From Sphingosinicella sp. LHD-64 (GTDB lineage Bacteria; Pseudomonadota; Alphaproteobacteria; Sphingomonadales; Sphingomonadaceae): a stretch of DNA of 64,000 nucleotides. Of this stretch, positions 36,091 to 45,610 are shown in pieces. Below the pieces are notes generated by a model that was not told where the DNA came from, did not search any database, and saw nothing but the letters and a program-made list of their open reading frames with translations. Location: positions 1,178,001-1,242,000 of the forward strand of contig NZ_JAVIFV010000001.1 in the NCBI RefSeq assembly GCF_031157375.1, read 5' to 3'. A program made the position numbers and the translations under genes. Position 1 is the first letter of the stretch; every line of letters starts with the position of its first letter.

Positions 36091-37207
36091 CCTCCACCTC
36101 GACCTTCTCGCCGGTGACGCGCTGCGAGAGCGCAGCGGCCATGAACCGGTCGAGATCGCCGTCGAGAACGTCGCCCGGCGCGGTCGAGGTGACGCCGGTC
36201 CTGAGGTCCTTCACCAGCTGATAGGGCTGGAGGACGTAGGAGCGGATCTGGTGGCCCCAGCCGATGTCGGTCTTGGCGGCGTGCTGGGCGCTCGCCTCCG
36301 CCTCGCGCTTCTGCAGCTCGGCCTCGTAAATCCGGGCCTTCAATTGCTTCATCGCCTCGGCGCGGTTCTTGTGCTGGCTGCGCTGGTTCTGGCAGGCGAC
36401 GATGATCCCGGTCGGCAGATGGGTGATGCGCACCGCCGAATCGGTCGTGTTCACATGCTGCCCGCCCGCGCCCGACGCGCGGTAGGTATCGATCTTGAGA
36501 TCGCCCTCGTTGATGTCGATGTCGATGTCGTCGTCGACCACCGGATAGACCCAGACGCTCGAGAAGCTGGTGTGGCGCCGGGCGTTGGAATCGTAGGGGC
36601 TGATCCGCACCAGCCGGTGCACGCCGCTCTCGGTCTTGGCGTAGCCATAGGCATTCTCGCCCCTGACCATCAGCGTCGCCGACTTGATCCCCGCCTGCTC
36701 GCCGGCATGATAGTCGACCAGCTCGACCTTCATCCGGTGGCGCTCGGCCCAGCGCGTGTACATGCGCTGCAGCATCTCGGCCCAGTCCTGGCTCTCGGTG
36801 CCGCCGGCGCCGGCGTTGATCTCGATATAGGTGTCGTTGGCGTCGGCCTCGCCGGCGAGGAGCGCGGCCACCTTGTCGCGCTCCGCCCGCTCGGCCAATT
36901 CGGCGAGCGCAGTGACGCCGTCATTGACGAGCGCCTCGTCGCCCTCGGCCTCGGCCATCTCGATCAGCTCGACCGTATCCGTCAGCTCACGCTCGATCGC
37001 CCGCGTCGCGCCGATCGCCTCGTCGAGGCGCCGGCGCTCGCGCATGACCTCCTGCGCCCCTTTCGCATCGTCCCAGAGGGTGGGGTCCTCGACGCGCGCA
37101 TTGAGCTCGTCGAGCCGCTTCAGCGCCCGATCCCAGTCGAGGAAACGGCGCAGCAGGTCGAGGGCGGAGTTGATCTGGTCGATGGACGCTTGCGCTTCGG
37201 CGCGCAT
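36080..37207 (-). CDS. prfB: Peptide chain release factor 2
   Basis: A 375-residue release factor for UGA and UAA. The peptidyl-hydrolase motif GGQ is in [16 protein letters not shown]; the anticodon-like loop precedes it. The reading frame is continuous through [14 protein letters not shown], where E. coli has its programmed +1 frameshift, so autoregulation by frameshifting is absent. It lies 106 bases downstream of the PBP1a gene on the same strand, a common sphingomonad order. Confidence 0.97.
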   Translation of the reverse strand: MRAEAQASIDQINSALDLLRRFLDWDRALKRLDELNARVEDPTLWDDAKGAQEVMRERRRLDEAIGATRAIERELTDTVELIEMAEAEGDEALVNDGVTALAELAERAERDKVAALLAGEADANDTYIEINAGAGGTESQDWAEMLQRMYTRWAERHRMKVELVDYHAGEQAGIKSATLMVRGENAYGYAKTESGVHRLVRISPYDSNARRHTSFSSVWVYPVVDDDIDIDINEGDLKIDTYRASGAGGQHVNTTDSAVRITHLPTGIIVACQNQRSQHKNRAEAMKQLKARIYEAELQKREAEASAQHAAKTDIGWGHQIRSYVLQPYQLVKDLRTGVTSTAPGDVLDGDLDRFMAAALSQRVTGEKVEVEDVD

Positions 37208-37313
37208 ATTGAATCCTCAGTTGACTGTGCTCACGCGACGGCGGGAGCCCAGGCGTTTCTTCATGACTGGATCCCCGCTTTCGCGGAGACACGGTCGCAA
37301 CCTGAATTGCGAC

Positions 37314-39830
37314 CTAGTAAATCCCGCCCTGACTTTGCAAGAAGTCGCTGTCGCGGCGGTCGGTGCGGACCGCGTTCTGGCGGGCGGCTTCGCGACGGGC
37401 GCCGCGGTCGATGTCCTCGCGTGTCGCGGTGCGCCGCGGCTCGCTTTCCGGCTTGAAGGCCTCCCAGATCACGGCCGCGCGCGGATCGGTGCCGGGCCAC
37501 AGGCCGAAGGCGCGCCGGCCGCTGCGCCGATCGATCGGCACCATGCGGATGCCCTGCGGCGCACGGAAGGGGATCACCGGCATGCCCTCGAAGGCTTGCC
37601 TCGCGAACTGACGGAAGATCGGCGCGGCGAGCGTGCCGCCCTGGGCATAGCCGCCCATCGGCCGCGGCCGATCGAAACCCATATAGACGCCGGCGACGAC
37701 CTGCTGCGAACCGCCGACGAACCAGACGTTGGTCGGGCCGGAGGTGGTGCCGGTCTTGCCGAACAGCGGCCGATCGAGATCGCGCAGGATCGTCGCGGTG
37801 CCCCGCTGGACGACGCCTTCGAGCATGTGGACGACCTGATAGGCGGTCATCGCGTCGATCACCTGGCGGGTGCGAAGGGGCGGACGCGGCATCGGCCGGC
37901 CGTTCCAGTCGGCCGCGTTGCAGCCTTCGCAGGGCCGCGTATCGGCCCGCCAGATCACCTGGCCGCGACGGTCCTGGACATAGTCGATCACGGTCGGCGT
38001 CACCGCCCGGCCCTGATTGGCGAGGATCGCATAGGCGTTGGTGAGCCTGAGCGCCGTGGTGTCGCCGGCGCCGAGCGAGATCGGCAGATAGGGCGTGCGC
38101 GAATAATCGCCGACGCCGAGCTGGCGGGAGGTGCGGATCACCCGGTCCATGCCGACCTGGTTGGCGGCGCGCACCGTCATCAGGTTGCGCGACTGTTCGA
38201 GGCCCCAGCGCATCGTCTGCGGACCGGCATAGCCGCCCGAGAAGTTACGGAAACAATATTGGCCCGGCCGGCCCTGGTTCACGCAGAACGGGCCGTCGAT
38301 GATGATCGAGGCAGGCGTCATACCGCCGTCGAGCGCGGCGGCATAGACGATCGGCTTGAAGGTCGAGCCGGGCTGCCGCTGCGCCTGAGTGGCGCGGTTG
38401 AAGTCGCTGAGTCGCGAATCGAAGCCGCCCTGCATGGCGAGCACGCGGCCGGTGCCGACCTCTTCGGCAACGATGGCGCCGGAGATTTCGGGGATCGAGC
38501 GCAACGCCCAGGCACTGCCCTCCTGCTCGACCGCGACGATGGCGCCGGGGCGAAGCGCGCTGAACGCCGGCTCGCCGGTACCGCGCCGCGGCATCGAGGC
38601 AAGATTGGCGGGCAGCGTTCCGGTCCGGCCGTCGGCGAAGCCGATCTCGGCGCTGTCGCCGGACTTGGACAGGACCACCGCGGCACGCCAGTTGGGATAT
38701 CCGGCGCCGAACTGCGCTGCGGCAAGCTGCGAACGCCAGTCGCCCGACAGGTCGACGCTGAGGCCCGGATCGCGCCAGCCGCGGCCGCGCTCGTAGCGGA
38801 CGAGGCCGTCGCGCAGCGCCTCCTCGGCCGCCTGCTGCATCCGGGGGTCGTAGGAGCTGCGCACCCACAGGCCGCCGGCATAGACGCTGTTCGGATGCTC
38901 CGGATCGGCGGTGGCGCCGAACCGCTCGATCAGCTGGCGGCGGATCTCCTCCATGAAATAGCCGCCGACATTGCTCACTGCCTCCTGGCCACCGCGCACC
39001 GTGCCCAACGGCTCGCGCATCGCCGCGTCGCGCTGGGCCGCGGTGATCCGACCGTTGCGGGCCATTTCGCCCAGCACCCAATTGCGTCGTTCCACCGCGC
39101 GCTCGGGATGCCGGACGGGATCATAGTTGCTCGGTGCCTTGGGCAGCACGGCCAGATAGGCCACTTCAGGTAGTGTGAGTTCGTCGACGTCCTTGTTGAA
39201 ATAGGCCCGTGCCGCCGCCTGCACGCCATAAGCGTTCCGACCCAGGAAAATCTGGTTCAGATAAAGTTCGAGGATCTGTTCCTTTGTCAGCGTCGATTCG
39301 ATGCGGCGCGCAAGAAAGAGTTCGCGAATCTTGCGGGTGTAGGTCACCTCGTTGGTCAGCAGCAGATTCTTGGCGACTTGCTGTGTGATCGTCGAGGCGC
39401 CGACCGGCCGGCCGTCGCTGGTGAGATTGGTGAACATCGCGGTGATGATCCCGGGGATGTCCACGCCCGGATGGCTGAAGAAGGTGCGGTCTTCCGCCGA
39501 GGTGAAGGCATCGATGAGCTGCTGCGGATATTCCTCATAGGTGAGCTGCACGCGCCGCTCGCGCGCAAAGGTCTGGACCGGCTGGCCGCTCACGTCGCGC
39601 ACATAGGTGGGCAGGGCCGGCTCGTAGTTGAGCAGCGATTCGGCCGACGGCAGGTCGCGCGCGAAGATCGCCCAGAGCGCGAAATAGCCGAGGATCGGCA
39701 GCGCCAGCAGCACCGCGAGCACCTTCACCCAGCGCTTTCGCCATGCGGAAGAGACCGCTTCGCCGAAACGGCCGAACCGACCGGCACTGCGGGTCAGGGT
39801 GATACGCTCACTCGAAAGATCGGCATTCAT
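37314..39830 (-). CDS. mrcA: Penicillin-binding protein 1A (bifunctional)
   Basis: An 838-residue class A PBP. The cytoplasmic tail, anchor helix (about 35-57) and glycosyltransferase domain with EDRTFFSHPGVD at 113 and GASTITQQVAKNLLL are followed by an OB-like region and the transpeptidase domain with SxxK in PGSTFKPIVY, SRN in EQSRNLMTV and KTG in GKTGTTSGPTN. It polymerises and cross-links peptidoglycan in the periplasm. The C-terminal tail is basic and ends SQGGIY. It leads prfB and the lipoprotein methyltransferase gene. Confidence 0.97.
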   Translation of the reverse strand: MNADLSSERITLTRSAGRFGRFGEAVSSAWRKRWVKVLAVLLALPILGYFALWAIFARDLPSAESLLNYEPALPTYVRDVSGQPVQTFARERRVQLTYEEYPQQLIDAFTSAEDRTFFSHPGVDIPGIITAMFTNLTSDGRPVGASTITQQVAKNLLLTNEVTYTRKIRELFLARRIESTLTKEQILELYLNQIFLGRNAYGVQAAARAYFNKDVDELTLPEVAYLAVLPKAPSNYDPVRHPERAVERRNWVLGEMARNGRITAAQRDAAMREPLGTVRGGQEAVSNVGGYFMEEIRRQLIERFGATADPEHPNSVYAGGLWVRSSYDPRMQQAAEEALRDGLVRYERGRGWRDPGLSVDLSGDWRSQLAAAQFGAGYPNWRAAVVLSKSGDSAEIGFADGRTGTLPANLASMPRRGTGEPAFSALRPGAIVAVEQEGSAWALRSIPEISGAIVAEEVGTGRVLAMQGGFDSRLSDFNRATQAQRQPGSTFKPIVYAAALDGGMTPASIIIDGPFCVNQGRPGQYCFRNFSGGYAGPQTMRWGLEQSRNLMTVRAANQVGMDRVIRTSRQLGVGDYSRTPYLPISLGAGDTTALRLTNAYAILANQGRAVTPTVIDYVQDRRGQVIWRADTRPCEGCNAADWNGRPMPRPPLRTRQVIDAMTAYQVVHMLEGVVQRGTATILRDLDRPLFGKTGTTSGPTNVWFVGGSQQVVAGVYMGFDRPRPMGGYAQGGTLAAPIFRQFARQAFEGMPVIPFRAPQGIRMVPIDRRSGRRAFGLWPGTDPRAAVIWEAFKPESEPRRTATREDIDRGARREAARQNAVRTDRRDSDFLQSQGGIY

Positions 39831-39908
39831 TGGTGGGGATGTAGCGGAACGGGCGGGACGCGTGAAGCACGACCGGTCGCATTCGCCCGACCAGAGGATC
39901 GGCGGCGA

Positions 39909-40562
39909 TCAGCCCGTCTTTTGCCGGGCGAGATCCGCCGGGCGAGCGCCTTGCCCCACGTAAGCGCCGATCAGGCGCTCGGCCGATTTGATGAAGGTAT
40001 GGCTCGGCCCCTGCGAGCCGAAAATCTGGTGGGCGCTGTAGGCGCCCTCGATCAGGAGCAGCAGGCCGTCGCCCAGGCCCTCGGGATCGTCGATGTCGAG
40101 CCGGCGGGTGATGCCGACGATCAGCTCGCGCAGCTCCGCCTTGCAGCTTTCCGCAATCGCGCGGCCGGGATTGTCCTCCTCGGGGAACTCGACGGCGGTG
40201 TTGGACATCGGACAGCCGCGGAAACCCGGCTCGCTCATCTCGTCGGCATAATGGCCGATGATCGCACGCAGCTCGTCGAGCGGCTGCCCGCCGGCCCGCG
40301 CGATCCGCACCATCAGCGCGTCCTTGCCTTCCTCGGCATAGGATTCGAGGCAGGCCGCGACGAGATCGTCCTTCGACGCGAAACTACGATAGAGGCTCGG
40401 CTTGGTCACGCCGGCCGTGCAGACGATCTCGTCCACCCCGACCGCGCGGATGCCGCGCTGGTAGAACAGCTGCTGGGCGGTCTCGAAGATGCGAGTCGCC
40501 GCATTCTTCTTGGGTTCACAGCAACCCTCTTCCGCCTCTGAAACCTGCTTTTTCTGCCGCAT
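39909..40562 (-). CDS. TetR/AcrR-family regulator of the RND operon
   Basis: A TetR-type repressor, 217 residues from the ATG at 40562 (MRQKKQVSEAEEG); the frame is open to 40619 but that extension runs into the palindromic operator. The helix-turn-helix is ATRIFETAQQLFYQRGIRAVGVDEIVCTAGVTKPSLYRSFASKDDLV. The ligand domain has GFRGCPMSNTAVEF, typical of a subgroup with a conserved Cys. The N-terminus carries an unusual cysteine pair (EEGCCEPKK). Divergent from the efflux operon across a symmetric palindrome, it is very likely its repressor. Confidence 0.93.
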   Translation of the reverse strand: MRQKKQVSEAEEGCCEPKKNAATRIFETAQQLFYQRGIRAVGVDEIVCTAGVTKPSLYRSFASKDDLVAACLESYAEEGKDALMVRIARAGGQPLDELRAIIGHYADEMSEPGFRGCPMSNTAVEFPEEDNPGRAIAESCKAELRELIVGITRRLDIDDPEGLGDGLLLLIEGAYSAHQIFGSQGPSHTFIKSAERLIGAYVGQGARPADLARQKTG

Positions 40563-40593
40563 TGCAAAAAATTTTCCTGAATGGCTCTTGACT

Positions 40594-40647
40594 AAATGTA
40601 ACTGAACGGTACGTAACACGCAAGAGACGTACCGGTCTGTTACATTT
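40594..40647. promoter_or_regulatory. Nested palindrome, probable TetR operator of the RND operon
   Basis: Two pairs of perfect arms share one centre (40620.5): AAATGTAAC (40594-40602) with GTTACATTT (40639-40647), and CGGTACGT (40607-40614) with ACGTACCG (40627-40634). The exact two-fold symmetry over 54 bases between divergent tetR and efflux genes indicates binding of two repressor dimers, or one with extended contacts. Confidence 0.75.
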
Positions 40648-40685
40648 ATGTGATGCGGTATGTACTGAATTCAAGGAGGAAAGCC

Positions 40686-41054
40686 ATGGCATACCGCGAT
40701 TTCGCGGAGCCGTTCGTGCCCGCGCTGGACATCGAGTCGCGTTCGGGGGACGAAAACCAAGCTCCATTCGAATCATCCGAGCTTCAGGTCATCGCGCTCG
40801 CCGTCATCGAAGCCGAGCGTCGGCTGCTTCAGCCCAACCGGCTGGGGCGGTTCCTCGCGCGCTGGTTCGGATTCCGTGTCGCGACACCGCTCGCCAATTC
40901 CCGGCTCGAGGCACTGCGCCGCTTCGCCCTGCTTGCGAGGCAGACCGGCGGACGGCCGCCGGTCGCCGAGACCGAGCGCTTCCTCGCCGCCGGTTTCTCC
41001 ACCTTTCAGGCGGTGACGCTGCTGCGCCGCGCCCTTCCCCTTTCCGCCCGTTGA
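40686..41054 (+). CDS. Hypothetical protein leading the RND efflux operon
   Basis: A 122-residue protein I do not recognise. The ATG at 40686 follows one of the strongest ribosome-binding sites in the window (AAGGAGGAAAGCC). The sequence starts MAYRDFAEPFVPALDIESRS, then a helical region (LQVIALAVIEAERRLLQPNRLGRFL) and a basic patch, RWFGFRVATPLANSRLEALRR. There is no signal peptide or membrane helix, so it is probably cytoplasmic. It is 13 bases upstream of the adaptor gene and belongs to the same operon. A role linked to regulation or assembly of the pump is only a guess from position. Confidence 0.75.
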   Translation: MAYRDFAEPFVPALDIESRSGDENQAPFESSELQVIALAVIEAERRLLQPNRLGRFLARWFGFRVATPLANSRLEALRRFALLARQTGGRPPVAETERFLAAGFSTFQAVTLLRRALPLSAR

Positions 41055-41067
41055 CGGAGCCAGCCCC

Positions 41068-42357
41068 ATGTATCTCTCTTCTCCCCAGGACCAGCGGAGC
41101 ACGCCGATCGATCCGCCGGCGGACGCGGCCGTCGCCCTGCCCTTCTGGCGCCGATCGCCGCGCGTCGGCGGGATCGCCGCGATCCTCGTCGCCGCCCTGC
41201 TCGCCTATGTCGGGCTGCAGGTCTTCGGCGGCAACGAGGCCAAGGCCGATGCGCCGCCGACCCCGACCGTCACCGTCGCCCAGCCGATCCAGCGCAACGT
41301 CGTCGAATGGGACGATTATTCCGGCCGGTTCGAGGCGGTGCAGTCGGTCGAGATCAGGCCGCGCGTCTCCGGCCAGCTCCAGTCCGTCCATTTCCGCGAC
41401 GGCGAGACGGTGCGTGCCGGCCAGCTGCTCTTCACCATCGATCAGCGGCCGTTCCTCGCCGCATTGAACGAGGCTCGCGCCCGCGCCCAGGCGGCGCGCA
41501 CCGCGCTCACGCTGGCGCAGAGCGAGTTCGCCCGCGCCTCGGCGCTCACCGACGACGAGGCGGTGTCGCGCGAGGAGGTCGATACCCGCCGCGCCGCCGT
41601 CGCCTCGGCCCAGGCCCAGGTCGCCGCGGCCGACGCGGTCGTCCAGCAGCGCGCGCTCGACCTCGACTTCACCCGCATCCGCGCGCCGCTGACCGGGCGC
41701 ATTTCGGACCGCCGCGTCCACCCGGGCAATCTCGTCGTTGCCAACGAGTCGATGCTGACCACCGTCATGTCGCTGGATCCGATCCATTTCGTGTTCGACG
41801 GATCGGAGGCGCTGTACCTGCGCTCGCTGCGCAACCGCGACGCCAATGGCAGCGGCGCACAGGAGGTCGAGATCCGCCTGCAGGACGAGGCCGACTATAA
41901 CTGGCGTGGCCGGGTCGACTTCACCGACAATGCAATCGCCGCCGATTCCGGCACGATGCGCGGCCGCGCGGTGATCGCCAACCCGAACGGCTTCCTCGCC
42001 CCCGGCATGTTCGGCAACATGCGCCTCGCCTCCGGCGGGGAACGGCCGGCGCTGCTCGTCCCCGACGCCGCGGTGATGACCGATCAGGCGCGCAAGATCG
42101 TGCTGGTGGTCGCCGCCAACGGCACCGTCGAGGCCCGCCCGGTCCAGATCGGCGCCCGCATCGGCACGCTGCGCACTATCCGCTCGGGCCTCAGGCCCAG
42201 CGACCGGGTGGTGGTCGAGGGCGTGCAGATGGCCCAGCCCGGCGCCCGCGTGAACATCCGCATGACCCGGGTCCAGGCCCCGGCGCAGCAGGCCGCCCAG
42301 GCCGCGGCCACGCCCGATCTGGCGCCCGCCGCCTCACAGGCGACGCTTGCCAACTAA
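41068..42357 (+). CDS. RND efflux periplasmic adaptor (MexA/AcrA type)
   Basis: A 429-residue membrane-fusion protein. An anchor helix (about 35-52) lacks a lipobox. A biotinyl-lipoyl half domain (VEIRPRVSGQLQSVHFRDGETVRAGQLLFTID) precedes a helical hairpin (ARARAQAARTALTLAQSEF ... DTRRAAVASAQAQVAAADAVV) and the second lipoyl half (LDFTRIRAPLTGRISDRRV). The beta-barrel and membrane-proximal domains follow, with an Ala/Gln-rich C-terminal tail. It links the pump and outer-membrane factor encoded directly downstream. Confidence 0.95.
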   Translation: MYLSSPQDQRSTPIDPPADAAVALPFWRRSPRVGGIAAILVAALLAYVGLQVFGGNEAKADAPPTPTVTVAQPIQRNVVEWDDYSGRFEAVQSVEIRPRVSGQLQSVHFRDGETVRAGQLLFTIDQRPFLAALNEARARAQAARTALTLAQSEFARASALTDDEAVSREEVDTRRAAVASAQAQVAAADAVVQQRALDLDFTRIRAPLTGRISDRRVHPGNLVVANESMLTTVMSLDPIHFVFDGSEALYLRSLRNRDANGSGAQEVEIRLQDEADYNWRGRVDFTDNAIAADSGTMRGRAVIANPNGFLAPGMFGNMRLASGGERPALLVPDAAVMTDQARKIVLVVAANGTVEARPVQIGARIGTLRTIRSGLRPSDRVVVEGVQMAQPGARVNIRMTRVQAPAQQAAQAAATPDLAPAASQATLAN

Positions 42358-42423
42358 CCCCTAGCGGCCGCCTCTCCCTTCCGCCCCACCCCGGGAGAGG
42401 CGGCCGCAACGAAAGACAGAACG

Positions 42424-45400
42424 ATGCGCCTCAGCCACATCTTCATCCGGCGGCCGATCTTTGCCGCGGTCATCGCGATCGTGATCACGATCGTCGGCGC
42501 CTTCGCCTATTTCACCCTGCCGATCTCGCAATATCCGGACGTGGTGCCGCCGACCGTGACGGTCAGCGCCACCTATCCGGGTGCCTCGGCGGAGACCGTC
42601 GCCGACACCGTCGCAGCGCCGATCGAGCAGGAGATCAACGGCGTCGACGACATGCTCTACATGTCGAGCCAGTCGACCGGCGACGGGCGGCTCACCATCA
42701 CCGTCACTTTCCGCCTCGGCACCGATCTCGATACCGCGCAGGTGCTGGTCCAGAACCGCGTCGCGCTCGCCACGCCGCGCCTCCCCGAGGAAGTCCGGCG
42801 CCAGGGCGTCGTCGTGCGCAAGACCTCGCCGTCCTGGCTGATGGCGGTCAACGTGCTGTCGCCCGACAACTCGCTCGATCGCGCCTATGTCTCCAACTAC
42901 ACGCTGACCCAGATCCGCGACCGGCTGACCCGCGTCGACGGCATCGGCGACGTCCAGATCTTCGGCGGCCGCGACTATGCGATGCGGGTGTGGATCGATC
43001 CGACCCGCGCCTCCCAGCTCGGCCTCACCGCCGGCGAGATCGTCCAGGCGCTGCGCGCCCAGAACGTCCAGGTCGCCGCCGGCACGATCAACCAGCCGCC
43101 TTATGACAGCGGCGGCGCCTATCAGCTCAACGTCGAGACCCAGGGCCGCTTCGACCAGCCCGAGGAGTTCGCGCGTATCGTCATCAAGACCAGCCCGGAC
43201 GGGCGGGTGACGCGTCTTTCCGACGTCGCCCGGGTCGAGCTCGGCGCGGAGGATTACGGCGTCAACGCCTATCTCTCCGGCCAGGATTCGATCATCATGG
43301 GCATCACCCAGCGGCCGGGCACCAACGCGCTCGCCGCGATGCAGGGCGTGCTCGACGAGTTGGAGGCGGCCAGGGCGAGCTTCCCACGCGGCCTCGACTA
43401 TCGCGTCATCTGGAACCCGACCCAGTTCATCAGCGACTCGATCAGCGCGGTCAGGATGACGGTGATCGAGGCAATCGCGCTGGTCGTGATCGTGATCCTC
43501 GTCTTCCTGCAGAGCTGGCGCGCCGCGATCATCCCGATCGTCGCGATTCCCGTGTCGCTGATCGGCACCTTCGCGGTGCTCGCCGGCCTCGGCTATTCGC
43601 TCAACACCCTGTCGCTGTTCGGCATGGTGCTGGCGATCGGCATCGTCGTCGACGACGCGATCGTCGTCGTCGAGAATGTCGAGCGGAACCTGGAGCATGG
43701 CCTCACCCCGCGTGAGGCGGCGTTCCGGTCGATGGACGAGGTGTCGGTCGCGCTGGTCGCGATCGTGTTGGTGCTCTGCGCCGTGTTCGTGCCGACCATG
43801 TTCCTGACCGGCATCTCCGGCGAATTCTACCGCCAGTTCGCGGTGACGATTTCGGCCGCGACCCTGATCTCGCTGCTGCTCTCGCTCACCCTGTCGCCGG
43901 CGCTCGCCGCCCTGCTGCTGCGGCCCAAGAGCACCGCAGTGCCGACCCGCGGCTGGCGGCGGCTCATCCATGCCGGCGCCGAGCGGTTCAACCGCGGCTT
44001 CGAGGCGCTGAGCGCCTGGTACGGCCGGGTGACCCGCGTGCTGCTGGCCCGCCCGAAGCGGACGCTCGCCGCCTATGCCGGCCTGATCATCGCCACCGGC
44101 GTGCTGTTCTGGTCGACCCCGACCGGCTTCATTCCGCCGCAGGACCAGAATTATGCGCTGGCCGTCGTCCAGCTCCCGCCCGGATCGGCGATCGATCGGA
44201 CCGATCGGGTGCTGCGCGAGGTGAGCGCGCGGCTGAGGGAAGTGCCCGGCATCAACGAGGCGGTGATGTTCGCCGGCTTCGACGGCGCCTCGCAGACCCA
44301 GGCGTCGAACGCCGGCGCGGCCTACGTCACCTTCGATCCCTATGAGGAGCGCGCCGGCAACGGCCGCACCGAGCAGGCGATCATCGCCGACATGCGCGCC
44401 GCGGTCGCCGACATCGACGAGGCGATGGTGCTGGTGATCGGCCCGCCGGTCATCCAGGGCATCGGCAACGGCTCGGGCTACCGGATGATGGTCCAGGGCC
44501 TCGCCGGCCAGAGCCCGCACGAGCTGGAGCAGGCCGCGGGCGGCCTGATCGGCGCCGCCAACCAGACGCCGGGCCTCACCCAGATCTACACCCTGTTCAA
44601 CACCGCGACGCCACGCATCTATGCCGACATCGACCGGGTGAAGGCCGACATGCTCGGCGTGCCCCCGGCCCGCGTGTTCGAGGCGCTGCAGGTCTATCTG
44701 GGCTCGGCCTATGTGAACGACTTCAACCTGCTGGGCCGCACCTTCCGGGTGACCGCCCAGGCCGACACCCGGTTCCGCGACGATCTCGCCGACATCCGCC
44801 AGCTCGAGACCCGCTCCAATTCCGGCCGGATGGTGCCGATCGGCGCGGTCGCGAACTTCGAGGACCGGACCGGCCCCTATCGCGTCACCCGCTACAACCT
44901 CTTCCGTGCGATCGAGGTCGATGGCGAGACGGCGCCGGGCTATTCCAGCGGCCAGTCCGTGGCGGCGATGGAGCGGCTCGCGGCCGATCTGCCGCAGGGT
45001 TTCCGCGGCGAATGGACCGACATCGCCTTCCAGCAGAAGGCCGCCGGCAATGTCGCCGCGATCGCCTTCGGCATGGCGGTGGTGTTCGTCTTCCTGGTGC
45101 TCGCCGCCCAGTTCGAGAGCCTGATGCTGCCGCTGTCGGTGATCCTGATCGTGCCGATGACGCTGCTCGCCGCGATGGCGGGCGTCAACCTCCGGGGCAT
45201 GGACAACAACATCCTGACCCAGATCGGCCTCATCGTGCTGATCGGCCTCGCCGCCAAGAACGCGATCCTGATCGTCGAGTTCGCCAAGCAGGCGGAAGAT
45301 CGCGGCCTCGGCCCGATCGACGCGGCGATCGAGGCCGCGCGGATCCGGCTTCGCCCGATCCTGATGACCAGCTTCGCCTTCATCCTGGGCGTGCTGCCGC

Positions 45401-45597
45401 TGGTCACCGCGACCGGCGCGGGCGCGGAGCACCGCCAGGCCCTCGGCACCGCCGTCTTCTTCGGCATGATCGGCGTGACCTTCTTCGGCCTCGTCTTCAC
45501 GCCGACCTTCTACGTCGCCTGCCGCACGCTGGCCGACCGGCTCCCCTGGCGCCGCCGGGACCCGGAGCCGGCGCCCGTCCTGCAGCCGGCCGAGTGA
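42424..45597 (+). CDS. RND (HAE1) multidrug efflux pump
   Basis: A 1057-residue inner-membrane proton-driven drug exporter of the AcrB/MexB group. It opens with SHIFIRRPIFAAVIAIVI, the usual HAE1 start. The proton-relay helix has GIVVDDAIVVVENVER (paired Asp). The porter loops and PTGFIPPQDQ after the central helix are present. The last helices contain GLAAKNAILIVEFAKQ. It lies 66 bases after the adaptor and 13 before the outer-membrane factor, and is probably repressed by the TetR upstream. Confidence 0.97.
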   Translation: MRLSHIFIRRPIFAAVIAIVITIVGAFAYFTLPISQYPDVVPPTVTVSATYPGASAETVADTVAAPIEQEINGVDDMLYMSSQSTGDGRLTITVTFRLGTDLDTAQVLVQNRVALATPRLPEEVRRQGVVVRKTSPSWLMAVNVLSPDNSLDRAYVSNYTLTQIRDRLTRVDGIGDVQIFGGRDYAMRVWIDPTRASQLGLTAGEIVQALRAQNVQVAAGTINQPPYDSGGAYQLNVETQGRFDQPEEFARIVIKTSPDGRVTRLSDVARVELGAEDYGVNAYLSGQDSIIMGITQRPGTNALAAMQGVLDELEAARASFPRGLDYRVIWNPTQFISDSISAVRMTVIEAIALVVIVILVFLQSWRAAIIPIVAIPVSLIGTFAVLAGLGYSLNTLSLFGMVLAIGIVVDDAIVVVENVERNLEHGLTPREAAFRSMDEVSVALVAIVLVLCAVFVPTMFLTGISGEFYRQFAVTISAATLISLLLSLTLSPALAALLLRPKSTAVPTRGWRRLIHAGAERFNRGFEALSAWYGRVTRVLLARPKRTLAAYAGLIIATGVLFWSTPTGFIPPQDQNYALAVVQLPPGSAIDRTDRVLREVSARLREVPGINEAVMFAGFDGASQTQASNAGAAYVTFDPYEERAGNGRTEQAIIADMRAAVADIDEAMVLVIGPPVIQGIGNGSGYRMMVQGLAGQSPHELEQAAGGLIGAANQTPGLTQIYTLFNTATPRIYADIDRVKADMLGVPPARVFEALQVYLGSAYVNDFNLLGRTFRVTAQADTRFRDDLADIRQLETRSNSGRMVPIGAVANFEDRTGPYRVTRYNLFRAIEVDGETAPGYSSGQSVAAMERLAADLPQGFRGEWTDIAFQQKAAGNVAAIAFGMAVVFVFLVLAAQFESLMLPLSVILIVPMTLLAAMAGVNLRGMDNNILTQIGLIVLIGLAAKNAILIVEFAKQAEDRGLGPIDAAIEAARIRLRPILMTSFAFILGVLPLVTATGAGAEHRQALGTAVFFGMIGVTFFGLVFTPTFYVACRTLADRLPWRRRDPEPAPVLQPAE

Positions 45598-45610
45598 GGA
45601 GTTTCTGACA

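Noticed and set aside
37120-37180. Possible programmed +1 frameshift in prfB
   Set aside because: The frame runs straight through the site equivalent to the E. coli slippage ([10 protein letters not shown]) with no stop, so no frameshift is needed.
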